Below, piece by piece: positions 17,881 through 26,027 of a stretch of 64,000 nucleotides of DNA (its first letter is position 1; every line of letters begins with the position of its first letter). Origin of the DNA: Bifidobacterium breve (GTDB lineage: Bacteria; Actinomycetota; Actinomycetes; Nanopelagicales; Nanopelagicaceae). The notes below the pieces were generated by a model. That model made no database searches. It saw only the letters and a program-made list of their open reading frames with translations, and was not told the origin of the DNA. The translations under genes and the position numbers were made by a program. The DNA is taken from the NCBI GenBank assembly GCA_945860245.1, contig CAMAPO010000001.1:62001-126000 (forward strand). The letters run 5' to 3'.

Positions 17881-18664
17881 ATTCGATTGGCGTTAAGAAA
17901 GCTGCCTTCTTCTTGGTCCGCCGAAGCGCGGCCAAGACCGCCGGACCAGTTGTTATTACGAGAACACTAGTTAGTACCGCCCTTGGAATATCCCAAGCCA
18001 TGGCAGATAGAAAATGGAAAGTGATAAATCGGTGCAAGTTGGTTTGTAAATCTCCACCGGCGATAAATGAGAGTTGCGTATTTCCCCCGAGCGCCCAGGG
18101 CCAGAATTGCAGATCCATTAATAGCCCGTAACCAAAGGCTGAAATAATTGCGATACAAAGTAGAAGTAACTGCTCACGCCAGCCACGTAGCGCTTTTGCA
18201 AATGAACCGGCCAAGAGTCCGATTAATCCCGCCGCAAATATTTGATAGGTAAGCCAGGGACCGATGCCTCCTGTGAGAAGGGCGGAAGTCAGCATCCCAA
18301 GTGCGCCGAGGAGAAAGCCAAAGGCGCTCCCGAAAACTCGCGCCGCCAAGATGAGGAGAAACCACATTGGTTCAAGTCCAACTGCGCCTGCGCCAAGTGG
18401 ACGCAGTGCGGCAAGAAGTGCAGCCAACATGCCAAGCAGAGCCACCGATTTAGCATCAAGAGTGCGATCGCTTAACTGAGTTAGTAACAAGATAAAGGCA
18501 AGTGGCATGGCGATCCAGAAAAAATATTGCGCAAATTGTGCAGTTGCAAGATCGGGGGCAAAAAATGGCCAAGTAAAACCAGCTGCGGCGAAGATGAAGG
18601 TAAAGATTAACGCTAATTTAGAAGCTAATGAAAACCTATAAATATCAGCAGTTAGCGTCTTCAT
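17861..18664 (-). CDS. ECF transporter S component, predicted cobalamin-specific
   Basis: Substrate-binding membrane subunit of an energy-coupling-factor importer, 267 residues with about seven hydrophobic segments. Family-typical features are LLGMLAALLAALRPLGAGA, then FWFLLI-type aromatic stretches and FGFLLGALGMLTSALLTGG. It closes a minus-strand operon of SCO2322-like protein, EcfT, fused EcfAA and S, and overlaps the ATPase gene by 4 nt. The operon lies behind a cobalamin riboswitch, so vitamin B12 (or cobalt/cobinamide) is the probable cargo, as for actinobacterial CbrT-type systems. Specificity is inferred from regulation. Confidence 0.85.
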   Translation of the reverse strand: MKTLTADIYRFSLASKLALIFTFIFAAAGFTWPFFAPDLATAQFAQYFFWIAMPLAFILLLTQLSDRTLDAKSVALLGMLAALLAALRPLGAGAVGLEPMWFLLILAARVFGSAFGFLLGALGMLTSALLTGGIGPWLTYQIFAAGLIGLLAGSFAKALRGWREQLLLLCIAIISAFGYGLLMDLQFWPWALGGNTQLSFIAGGDLQTNLHRFITFHFLSAMAWDIPRAVLTSVLVITTGPAVLAALRRTKKKAAFLTPIEFSERLR

Positions 18665-20259
18665 TCTGCAACCGCCCGCAATACATCAGAGACGGTCAGC
18701 CATTTTCGGGGCGCCATAACTTTGGCAACTTGTGGAGCAAAGGCAGGGGAAGAGAGAAGGATCTCTAAAGTTGGGCCATCTGCGACTACTTCGCCTTCTG
18801 CTAAAAATATTACACGATCACACAGTTCGGCAACGAGCTCCACATCATGTGTAGCTATAAGAACCGATCGATTTAACTCTTTCGCAAAGTTCTTTAATAA
18901 ACCTACCAGCAGCGCCTTTGATTGGTAATCCAGTCCGCGAGTTGGTTCATCTAATATCAAAACCTTTGGTTGGGCTGACAGGACTATCGCCAGTACGAGA
19001 GCTAAACGTTGTCCTTCTGATAAATCGCGGGGATGCGTCTGCGGATTTATTGATGGAACTATCCGTTGTAGCAGTGCAAAGGTTGAACCAGTACTACTCT
19101 GACTATCTTTATCGGCTTGTTGGCACTCGCCCTGAACGCTCTGGCCGTAAAGCAGATCACTCGGTTCTTGGGGAATGTATCCGACTGCTTCTCGTCTAAC
19201 TTTTCCTTTAAGATCTAATGACTTAACTCCGCAAATCTCTGAACTTCCGGTGGATTGCTTATTTACCCCGACCAGAGTTGTCAGCAGCGAACTCTTGCCC
19301 GCACCATTTCTACCCATCAAAGCGACAATTTCACCGCTATAAATCTGCGTTGAGACACCGTTTAAAGCTTTCTTACCTGCGTAAGAAAGCGAAAGGCTCT
19401 GAGCGCTGACTGTAACTGCACCAGGTTTGACCTTCTCGATCTCGATATCTCTTCCACTCGTTCTAATATCCTCGGTCATCCGTCTTACATCGCGCACACT
19501 TAGCCCAACATCGGAAAGCCCTAAAGCGCGCGCCAAATGCACGATCGGTGGCGCAATCTCAGAGCGCTTTAAAATCTCTTCTGGCAGATTTATTTCGGCG
19601 CTGCCATCTCCGGCGATATGGATAATACGATCGGCAAAACCAATTACTCGCTCCAGCCGATGTTCTGCGATTACAACGGTGAGACTCAAATCGTGAACTA
19701 GGCGATGGAGAATCGAAAGCACTTCTTCAGCGGCGATTGGGTCTAGTGCGCTAGTTGGTTCATCGAGAACTAAGACCTTGGGATTCATTACTAAAGCGCT
19801 GCCGATAGCCACACGTTGTTGTTCACCTCCGCTGAGAGTAGAGATTGCACGATTGCGAAGATGTGAAAGCGCTAAGAGATCTAAAATTTCTTCGACACGC
19901 TTGCGCATTACTTCGGGGGCGATATTTAGCGCCTCCATTCCGAAGGCCAACTCTTCTTCGACAATATCTGTTACAAAACCTTGCGCGGGATTCTGTCCGA
20001 CAATGCCGACTAAGTGGGCGAGTTCACCGGGACGTACTAGTTGGGTGGAAATACCATCAACTGTTATATCTCCAGCAAGGATTCCTCCGGTGTGATGGGG
20101 GACTAGTCCGTTAATAAGACGCAATAGTGAAGATTTACCAGTGCCTGTTGAACCGATTACTAGGACCATTTCACCTTCAGTAATTTCAAAGGAGAGATCT
20201 TCCAAGATTGTCTTGGTTGAGGTTGGGTAGAGAAGTGAAACTCGTGAAAAATTAATCAT
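18661..20259 (-). CDS. ECF transporter fused double ATPase
   Basis: Two ABC ATPase domains in one chain, replacing separate EcfA1 and EcfA2. Domain 1 has Walker A GSTGTGKSS at residues 36-44, signature LSGGEQQR and Walker B VLVLDEPTSALDP. Domain 2 has GRNGAGKSS, a variant signature LSEGQRLALVL and VLILDEPTRGLDY. Each ends with an H-loop (AEHR, THD). The frame opens at 20331, but the ATG at 20259 forms an ATGA overlap with ecfT and begins at MINFSRVSLLYP, the true ABC start, giving 532 residues. It energises import with EcfT and the S component. Confidence 0.93.
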   Translation of the reverse strand: MINFSRVSLLYPTSTKTILEDLSFEITEGEMVLVIGSTGTGKSSLLRLINGLVPHHTGGILAGDITVDGISTQLVRPGELAHLVGIVGQNPAQGFVTDIVEEELAFGMEALNIAPEVMRKRVEEILDLLALSHLRNRAISTLSGGEQQRVAIGSALVMNPKVLVLDEPTSALDPIAAEEVLSILHRLVHDLSLTVVIAEHRLERVIGFADRIIHIAGDGSAEINLPEEILKRSEIAPPIVHLARALGLSDVGLSVRDVRRMTEDIRTSGRDIEIEKVKPGAVTVSAQSLSLSYAGKKALNGVSTQIYSGEIVALMGRNGAGKSSLLTTLVGVNKQSTGSSEICGVKSLDLKGKVRREAVGYIPQEPSDLLYGQSVQGECQQADKDSQSSTGSTFALLQRIVPSINPQTHPRDLSEGQRLALVLAIVLSAQPKVLILDEPTRGLDYQSKALLVGLLKNFAKELNRSVLIATHDVELVAELCDRVIFLAEGEVVADGPTLEILLSSPAFAPQVAKVMAPRKWLTVSDVLRAVAE

Positions 20260-21002
20260 TTCATCACCACCCAAGTAACCGCGAAAAATAGCGTTGCGGC
20301 AAGAACTATCGCGGAATCGGGAGTTCGCCAAGGTATTGGGCGGTATCGGGAGCGCTTACGACTGATTCCATATCCGCGTGAATCCATCGCTGCAGCTAAC
20401 TCTAGTGATCTAGATAGTGAATCTTCTAGGAGTGGAAGGGCGATGGAGCGCCAAGATGGTTTCTCATCGCCACGTAGCAATCTAGCGCGACGAATCCGCG
20501 AAATACTCTGCACCAAATTAGGAAGTGCCGAAGTTGCGATCACCGTGGCCACACCAAATTCATAAATCACTATTGGTGTAACCCGCAGCAATTTATGGGG
20601 ACTAGTTAAAGATACGGCTGCGCCAAATAGCGAAATTACCGCAACAATAATTAGCCCTTCGTGTATTGAGGAAAGTAATCGCTCCTGCGTTACTACTCCA
20701 CCGATCCGGATTCCGGCCAACCAACTTGGTAGGGGCAGAATCGGCAGCGTAAAGATGCTGGTGCCGGGTATTGGAACACCAATTAAGACGCCGACTATGG
20801 TGCGGATTACCAGAATGAAAGCGCCGATCTTTAGTGAAAACCAGAAGCTGCGCGCCCACGGGGCATCTGCTGCAAACCGCCAAACTAAAATCGTTGCAGC
20901 CGCAATTGATGAACCGGCTAGCCAGGAACTATTTGTACCTATCACAGCACAAATAATCATTAGCGACCAGATCCACCAAGTAAGCGGATGCAACGACTTC
21001 AT
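20256..21002 (-). CDS. ECF transporter transmembrane component EcfT
   Basis: CbiQ-family scaffold subunit, 248 residues, with hydrophobic N-terminal helices and a cytoplasmic coupling region. The two EcfT Ala-Arg-Gly-type helices that contact the ATPases are represented by RIRRARLLRGDE and AAAMDSRGYG. It links ATP hydrolysis by the fused EcfAA to toppling of the S component. It starts 10 nt after the secreted SCO2322-like gene, inside the cobalamin-riboswitch operon. Confidence 0.92.
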   Translation of the reverse strand: MKSLHPLTWWIWSLMIICAVIGTNSSWLAGSSIAAATILVWRFAADAPWARSFWFSLKIGAFILVIRTIVGVLIGVPIPGTSIFTLPILPLPSWLAGIRIGGVVTQERLLSSIHEGLIIVAVISLFGAAVSLTSPHKLLRVTPIVIYEFGVATVIATSALPNLVQSISRIRRARLLRGDEKPSWRSIALPLLEDSLSRSLELAAAMDSRGYGISRKRSRYRPIPWRTPDSAIVLAATLFFAVTWVVMK

Positions 21003-21012
21003 TTATGAAGAG

Positions 21013-21549
21013 CTATTTTCTGAGAGCGTAAGGAGTTGGTATTTCAACACCGCACTCTTTTGCCGGATAACCGTTTATTCCACAGATCAGCCCATCTGCA
21101 CCACGGACTTTTACCGCCTTGCCAAGTACATCGATTCCTTGAGCTGACTTTGCTATTTGCACGCAAGTTATAAAGCTCTTTTGGACCTTCTCACCTTTTG
21201 GTGCATATGCAGATCGCCCAAAGTCAATTACCAGGGCGATTCGCTTTAAGTTCTTATCAACTTTGACTCTTCGGCAGATTGAGGCAAAGTCAGGTTTAGT
21301 GGATGGAGCAATCGTTGGAATATCACTTGCGTCGAAGACAAAAGACCAGCCTTCAACAGCGCCATCTTGCACATCTACGGTGGGTCCGGTCATCGCTGCA
21401 GTCCATGTCTTTGCGCCAGGTGCGGCTTGGTAATAACCCCAATATCGCCAACCCTTTCCTGCCGCATCCGCAGGAGATGTAAATACGAAGCTTGTGGTCA
21501 GGATTAGGGCGAGTGAAACAACACTTGATATTTTTCTTTTGATATTCAT
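21013..21549 (-). CDS. SCO2322-family secreted protein of the B12 ECF operon
   Basis: Exported protein of 178 residues with a clear signal peptide: basic MNIKRKISS, hydrophobic core, and a cleavage-like site after SPADA near residue 29. The mature part contains GWRYWGYYQ and a C-terminal CGINGYPAKECG with paired cysteines. This actinobacterial family regularly precedes cobalamin ECF transporter genes. Its function is not established; an extracytoplasmic role in B12 capture is a reasonable guess. It is the first gene behind the riboswitch, about 80 nt after its last hairpin. Confidence 0.85.
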   Translation of the reverse strand: MNIKRKISSVVSLALILTTSFVFTSPADAAGKGWRYWGYYQAAPGAKTWTAAMTGPTVDVQDGAVEGWSFVFDASDIPTIAPSTKPDFASICRRVKVDKNLKRIALVIDFGRSAYAPKGEKVQKSFITCVQIAKSAQGIDVLGKAVKVRGADGLICGINGYPAKECGVEIPTPYALRK

Positions 21550-21624
21550 TTAATCTGTAGAGCCTCTCGAATAGAAAGAGTCTTACAGGGGTAGTTGCAA
21601 TAAAAGTAGATAGATACTTTCCTT

Positions 21625-21772
21625 GTGACTACACCCCGCAAACCTCGGCGGGTGTCTGTCTTTCTTCACTTAGCGATTCAGGTAATCCGACTTAAGCGCC
21701 GAGGCGCTCTTACGGTTGCGGGTCAGCGTCGGATTTTCACCGACTTCCCCTGAAAGGCAAGCTGTATTGCAT
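21625..21772 (-). promoter_or_regulatory. Cobalamin (B12) riboswitch
   Basis: Minus-strand RNA upstream of the ECF operon. The core reads GGGAAGTCGGTGAAAATCC, then GACCCGCAACCGTAA (B12 box) and AAGTCGGATTACCTG, close to the class-I cobalamin aptamer. The L5 hairpin (minus strand of about 21693-21711) exposes CCTCG. The downstream hairpin at 21631-21655 exposes CGAGG, exactly complementary, giving the L5-L13 kissing loop needed for B12-dependent repression. No U-tract terminator follows and the hairpin does not cover the ribosome site, so the output mechanism is unclear. The remainder of the 21550-21889 gap shows no gene. Confidence 0.95.
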
Positions 21773-21876
21773 TTATTACATACTACTTTTTAAAAGGTAC
21801 TGCTTTATCCTACGTGCGAACCAAACCATATGCCTGGGCCAAATGCAACTAAACACGCAAGGCTTGACAGCGCAGG

Positions 21877-21882
21877 TATGGT
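21877..21882 (+). promoter_or_regulatory. -10 element for leaderless aldo/keto reductase
   Basis: TATGGT ends 7 nt before the ATG at 21890. It supports that ATG over the upstream ATGs at 21830 and 21878. Confidence 0.45.
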
Positions 21883-21889
21883 CAGCGCT

Positions 21890-22891
21890 ATGGAATATAG
21901 ACGCCTTGGCTCATCAGGAATGTATGTCTCAGAAATCGCATACGGCAATTGGATAACGCATGGTTCGCAAGTTGAATCAGAGGCTGCGATTAAATGTGTT
22001 CGCACTGCTTATGACCTTGGGATAACCACTTTCGATACCGCCGATGTCTATGCCGGCACCAAAGCCGAATCTGTATTAGGCAAGGCGCTTAAAGGAATCA
22101 AAAGAGAGTCGTATGAACTCTTCACTAAAGTTTATTGGCCTACCGGATCAGGAAAAAATGATCGTGGCTTATCGCGCAAACACATTATCGAATCCTGTAA
22201 TGCATCTTTGAAGCGCTTAAATACCGACCATATAGACTTGTATCAGATGCATCGCTTTGATTACGAAACTCCGCTAGAAGAATCACTTAGCGCTTTCGAT
22301 GACCTGATTCGCTCCGGAAAAGTTCATTACATAGGTTTTTCTGAATGGAATGCCAAGCAGATTTCGGAAGCGTTAAAGATCCAAGATGGCAAGGGTTACA
22401 ACCGCTTTGTCTCGAGCCAACCGCAATATTCCGCTCTCTGGCGCGTTATAGAAAGTGAAGTTATTCCGTTAAGTGCGAAAGAAGGAATTGGCCAGATCGT
22501 TTGGTCGCCGATGGCACAGGGAGTCTTAACTGGAAAGTACTTGGCTGGAAAGAAGCCTCCAGCTGGCTCGCGTGCAACAGATAAGAAATCTGGAGCAGGG
22601 ATGATCTCTAATTGGTTGCGCGAGGAGGTACTAACAGCTGTTCAAAATCTAGCGCCGATTGCTAAAGATGCCAGTCTAACAATGGGCCAATTGGCTATTG
22701 CGTGGGTATTACAAAATCCCAATGTTTCAAGTGCAATTATGGGAGCGACTAAGCCTTCGCAAGTTAAAGAGAATGTAAAGGCTGCGGGCGTGAAACTTTC
22801 AATTGATCAAATGAAGGCGATAGATAAGGCGCTTGGTTCGCTGCCAAATAGTGATCCCAGTGCAACCAAAAGCCCAAATCCGCGCGCTTAG
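21890..22891 (+). CDS. Aldo/keto reductase, Kv-beta-like
   Basis: NADPH-dependent carbonyl reductase of the AKR superfamily, 333 residues from this start. The TIM-barrel motifs are MEYRRLGSSGMYVSEI, catalytic Asp and Tyr in TFDTADVYAGTKAE, catalytic Lys in LFTKVYWP, and QMHRFDYETP; the NADPH-binding end has IMGATKPSQVKENV. It resembles the potassium-channel beta-subunit branch and YghZ/IolS-type enzymes. Physiological substrate unknown. The frame opens at 21830, but homology begins at the ATG at 21890. It ends in a 4-bp stop overlap with convergent DUF3043. Confidence 0.88.
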   Translation: MEYRRLGSSGMYVSEIAYGNWITHGSQVESEAAIKCVRTAYDLGITTFDTADVYAGTKAESVLGKALKGIKRESYELFTKVYWPTGSGKNDRGLSRKHIIESCNASLKRLNTDHIDLYQMHRFDYETPLEESLSAFDDLIRSGKVHYIGFSEWNAKQISEALKIQDGKGYNRFVSSQPQYSALWRVIESEVIPLSAKEGIGQIVWSPMAQGVLTGKYLAGKKPPAGSRATDKKSGAGMISNWLREEVLTAVQNLAPIAKDASLTMGQLAIAWVLQNPNVSSAIMGATKPSQVKENVKAAGVKLSIDQMKAIDKALGSLPNSDPSATKSPNPRA

Positions 22892-23427
22892 TTAATTTTC
22901 TCTCCAGCTTTTACTTGTGGTTTAGGTGCACGCATTCGCCGCATCTGAGTAGATCTGAGCCATCCGTAAAGCCCTAAACCTTTGGTGCTTTTTTCAGGGA
23001 AACGTTGCGCAACTTCAGCTTTGATTTTTCGCGAGAGAAAGAAGCCGTCAAAGACGGAGACGAGTAGAACGCTATACATAATCGCAATTCCGGCTACTGC
23101 GAAAGCGCTAATTGGGATTAACGACAGTATGAGAACGAAGCCAATTACGGGAAGAAAATATTCGCCGATAGAACGGCGTGAATCAACATAGTTTCGAACA
23201 AACTTCTTCTCGGCTCCACGATCGCGTGCCGGCAGCGCTGATTCATCTCCACGCAAGTACGCAGCACGTTGGTTCATGCGTGCTACGCGGGCAGCTTCTT
23301 TAGCGCGTTTCTTCTCCGCTTTTGTAGACGCTGGAGCAAGTGATGCAAACTTGTTTGACGCTTGGGCATCTTTACGCTTGGGAGTAGGTCGCCCTTTTTT
23401 CTGCGAGTTTTCTTCTGAAGTAGTCAT
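22888..23427 (-). CDS. DUF3043 membrane protein
   Basis: Actinobacteria-specific protein of unknown function, 179 residues. The N-terminal third is highly basic (KKGRPTPKRKDAQ, KAEKKRAKEAARVARMNQR), then YLRGDESALPARDRG and FVRNYVDSRRSIGEYFLP, which are strong family signatures. Two transmembrane segments follow at about 94-112 and 114-130, then a basic tail. It neighbours nadA and the HesB-like gene, as in many actinobacteria. Its -10-like TATAGT (23435-23440, minus strand) overlaps the nadA stop codon and lies 7 nt before the ATG. Confidence 0.88.
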   Translation of the reverse strand: MTTSEENSQKKGRPTPKRKDAQASNKFASLAPASTKAEKKRAKEAARVARMNQRAAYLRGDESALPARDRGAEKKFVRNYVDSRRSIGEYFLPVIGFVLILSLIPISAFAVAGIAIMYSVLLVSVFDGFFLSRKIKAEVAQRFPEKSTKGLGLYGWLRSTQMRRMRAPKPQVKAGEKIN

Positions 23428-23435
23428 AGCGCAAA

Positions 23436-24590
23436 CTATAGAGCGAGCATCTGCTCTAGAGCCAACTTGGAGAAGCGGGCAATATCTGGCGCAACTTTGA
23501 TCTGATTAACCACATGACCGGCTACTAGAGATTCCATCGCCCAAACCAGGTGTGGCAGATCGATACGGTTCATCGTCGAGCAGTAACAAACGGTCTTATC
23601 TAGGAAGACAATCTCCTTATCCGGATGGGTTTTCCCTAATCTCGAAACTAAATTGAGTTCGGTGCCGATCGCCCACTTGCTGCCGGCGGGAGATTGTTTA
23701 ACAGTGCGTATTATCACCTCGGTGCTTCCAACCACATCTGCTATTGACACAACATCGTGCTGGCATTCCGGATGAACCAGCACTTTAACTCCTGGAAGAC
23801 GGTTGCGAACTTCGTTAACCGCATCAACTGTAAATCGCCCGTGCACGGAGCAGTGTCCACGCCAAAGAATTACCTTCGCGGCGCGAAGCTGATCAGCAGT
23901 AAGTCCACCCATCGGCTTCCAGGGATTCCAGAGAACGCAATCGGAGAGAGATAGACCTAAAGACAGTACAGCGGTGTTGCGCCCCAAATGTTGATCAGGT
24001 AGGAAGAGGATTTTTTCACCCTTACTTAGCGCCCATTCCATACTTTGCTTAGCATTTGATGAAGTGCAGATGGTTCCACCATTTTCGCCAGTAAAACTTT
24101 TTATTGCAGCAGATGAGTTCATATAAGTAACTGGAATAGTTTTATCGGCAATTCCAAGTGCCGATAGTTGGCTCCAACATTCTTGTACTTGATTGGCAGT
24201 AGCCATATCTGCCATTGAGCAACCAGCTGCCAGATCAGGCAAGATCACCTTTTGATTTGTAGAGGTTAAAATATCCGCGCTCTCTGCCATGAAATGTACT
24301 CCACAGAAAATTATGTACTCCGCAGTTGATTGCTCCGCCGCTTGTGCTAATTTAAATGAATCACCTGTGATATCTGCGAAGGCAATTACCTCATCGCGTT
24401 GATAGTGATGGCCAAGTACCAGCGCGCGATTACCTAAGGCTGCGCGCGCGATCTTTGCGCGAGAGATTAAATCTGGATCGCTAGCTTCAGGTAGATCGCC
24501 AGTGCAAGAGACGCCTCGTTCAGATTCCAAGTCTTGACCACGACCAAGGAGCAGTAAATTGGTTAGCGCACCGCTTTGGGATGTGGACAT
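23436..24590 (-). CDS. nadA: Quinolinate synthase
   Basis: [4Fe-4S] enzyme condensing iminoaspartate with dihydroxyacetone phosphate to quinolinate in de novo NAD synthesis. Cluster cysteines are visible in FCGVHFMAESADIL, VHPECQHDV and KTVCYCSTMNRIDL; the substrate region has LGHHYQRDEVIAFAD. nadB and nadC are not in the window. The frame opens at 24728, but that would cross the divergent erpA-like start. The ATG at 24590 (384 residues) fits family length; the ATG at 24608 is an alternative. No strong ribosome site is seen at either. Confidence 0.95.
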   Translation of the reverse strand: MSTSQSGALTNLLLLGRGQDLESERGVSCTGDLPEASDPDLISRAKIARAALGNRALVLGHHYQRDEVIAFADITGDSFKLAQAAEQSTAEYIIFCGVHFMAESADILTSTNQKVILPDLAAGCSMADMATANQVQECWSQLSALGIADKTIPVTYMNSSAAIKSFTGENGGTICTSSNAKQSMEWALSKGEKILFLPDQHLGRNTAVLSLGLSLSDCVLWNPWKPMGGLTADQLRAAKVILWRGHCSVHGRFTVDAVNEVRNRLPGVKVLVHPECQHDVVSIADVVGSTEVIIRTVKQSPAGSKWAIGTELNLVSRLGKTHPDKEIVFLDKTVCYCSTMNRIDLPHLVWAMESLVAGHVVNQIKVAPDIARFSKLALEQMLAL

Positions 24591-24645
24591 GCCCACATTC
24601 TCGCGCATGAGAGGCGTTGCTGTCGCATCGGCGCATTGGGACGGG

Positions 24646-24651
24646 TACGCT
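24646..24651 (+). promoter_or_regulatory. -10 element for leaderless erpA-like gene
   Basis: TACGCT ends 6 nt before the ATG at 24658. It excludes the N-terminal extension available from 24559. Confidence 0.5.
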
Positions 24652-24657
24652 GAGCCC

Positions 24658-25017
24658 ATGACTACTGAAACAACTGAGACATCCACAACTTCAACATCGA
24701 TCTCTCTAACCGATGTTGCCGCCGCCAAGGTGGCCGCCCTCCTGGCTCAAGAAGGTCGCGATGACCTTTACCTACGCGTTGCAGTGCAACCCGGTGGATG
24801 CTCTGGTCTTCGTTACCAGCTCTACTTCGATGAGCGTAATCAAGAGGGCGATATCGCGCGCGAATTTGGTTCTGTAAAAGTTGTTGTCGACAAGATGAGT
24901 GATCCATACCTAATGGGTGCAACTATTGATTTCGTAGACACGATCGAGAAGCAGGGCTTTACAATTGATAATCCACAAGCACAAGGCTCTTGCGCTTGTG
25001 GCGATTCATTTAATTAA
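24658..25017 (+). CDS. erpA: HesB/IscA/ErpA-type iron-sulfur carrier
   Basis: A-type carrier delivering iron-sulfur clusters to apoproteins, 119 residues. The three cluster cysteines are present: Cys in QPGGCSGLRYQLYF and the pair in GSCACGDSF, where the usual Cys-Gly-Cys is Cys-Ala-Cys. An acidic Thr/Ser-rich N-terminal tail (MTTETTETSTTS) is typical of actinobacterial members. It is divergent from nadA, itself an iron-sulfur enzyme, a neighbourhood common in actinobacteria. ErpA and IscA paralogues cannot be told apart with certainty here. Confidence 0.88.
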   Translation: MTTETTETSTTSTSISLTDVAAAKVAALLAQEGRDDLYLRVAVQPGGCSGLRYQLYFDERNQEGDIAREFGSVKVVVDKMSDPYLMGATIDFVDTIEKQGFTIDNPQAQGSCACGDSFN

Positions 25018-25046
25018 AGTTAAGCACTTACTTTTAATTTAACGTT

Positions 25047-26027
25047 ATGAAAATTGGCGTTGCAGGCTCGGTTGGTCTTGACCATTTAATGACCTTTTCC
25101 GGAAAATTTACCGATTCACTTGTCGCCGGATCTCTCGAAAAAGTCTCTCTCTCCTTTCTCGTTGATGGACTAGAAGTTCGTCGTGGGGGATGTGCGGCAA
25201 ATATTGCATATGGCATGGGCGTCTTGGGCTTAAATCCAATTTTGATTGCTGCAGTTGGTATTGATTGGCCAGATTACGACGCTTGGCTGGTGCGCCACGG
25301 AGTAGATACATCGCACGTGTTAATTTCCAAGACTTTGCATACCGCACATTTCATGGTGACAACCGATACTGAACTTAATCAGATCGCATCCTTCTTTCCT
25401 GGTGCTATGTCTGAGGCGCGCAATATTGAGTTAGCGCCAATTATGGATAAGACCGGCAAACTCGATCTACTTGTTGTATCTCCGGATGATCCAGAAGCGA
25501 TGCTGCGTCATACCGAGGTGGCTCGTCAAATGGGTATTGCAATCGCCGCCGATCCATCTCAACAAATGGCGCGCATGAATGGTGAAGAGATTGAGCAGTT
25601 AATAACCGGTGCAACATATTTATTCTTAAATGAGTACGAACTGGCGCTGGCTATTCAAAAGACGGGCTGGAGTGATCGCGAAATTCTGGAGCAGGTAAAG
25701 TTTCGTATCGTGACTTTAGGTTCTGAGGGCGCGCGTGTTGAATCATTACAAGGCGAAACGATAAAAATTGGTTGCCCAAAAGAGAAGGGCAGAGTCGATC
25801 CAACTGGAGTTGGCGATTCATTTAGATCTGGTTTCGTTGCCGGTCTGGCTTGGGGCCTAGGACATGAAAGATGTGCACAACTAGGCGCGATGATTGCAAC
25901 CTATGTAATTGAAACTACCGGCACCCAAGAATATCGATTTACCCCTGCTGAATTTATCGACCGCTTTCGCCAGGCTTATGGCGCTAGCGCTGCCGCTGAG
26001 ATCCAACCGCACTTAGTAACGCGCTAA
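25047..26027 (+). CDS. PfkB-family carbohydrate/nucleoside kinase
   Basis: Ribokinase-fold kinase of 326 residues. The N-terminal glycine pair appears in EVRRGGCAANIAYGMGVLG, and the C-terminal anion hole with catalytic Asp in RVDPTGVGDSFRSGFVAGL. It resembles actinobacterial adenosine-kinase-like members found next to the ctaC/nadA region; adenosine is a plausible but unproven substrate. TAATTT at 25035-25040 lies 6 nt before the ATG, so it may be transcribed separately from erpA, which ends 29 nt upstream. It overlaps the convergent class-V protein by 44 nt. Confidence 0.87.
   Translation: MKIGVAGSVGLDHLMTFSGKFTDSLVAGSLEKVSLSFLVDGLEVRRGGCAANIAYGMGVLGLNPILIAAVGIDWPDYDAWLVRHGVDTSHVLISKTLHTAHFMVTTDTELNQIASFFPGAMSEARNIELAPIMDKTGKLDLLVVSPDDPEAMLRHTEVARQMGIAIAADPSQQMARMNGEEIEQLITGATYLFLNEYELALAIQKTGWSDREILEQVKFRIVTLGSEGARVESLQGETIKIGCPKEKGRVDPTGVGDSFRSGFVAGLAWGLGHERCAQLGAMIATYVIETTGTQEYRFTPAEFIDRFRQAYGASAAAEIQPHLVTR

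Noticed and set aside
24559-24657. N-terminal extension of the erpA-like gene
   Set aside because: The added residues overlap the divergent nadA start and show no homology; the leaderless ATG at 24658 fits the family.
24591-24728. N-terminal extension of nadA
   Set aside because: It is low-complexity antisense of the erpA-like gene and its promoter.
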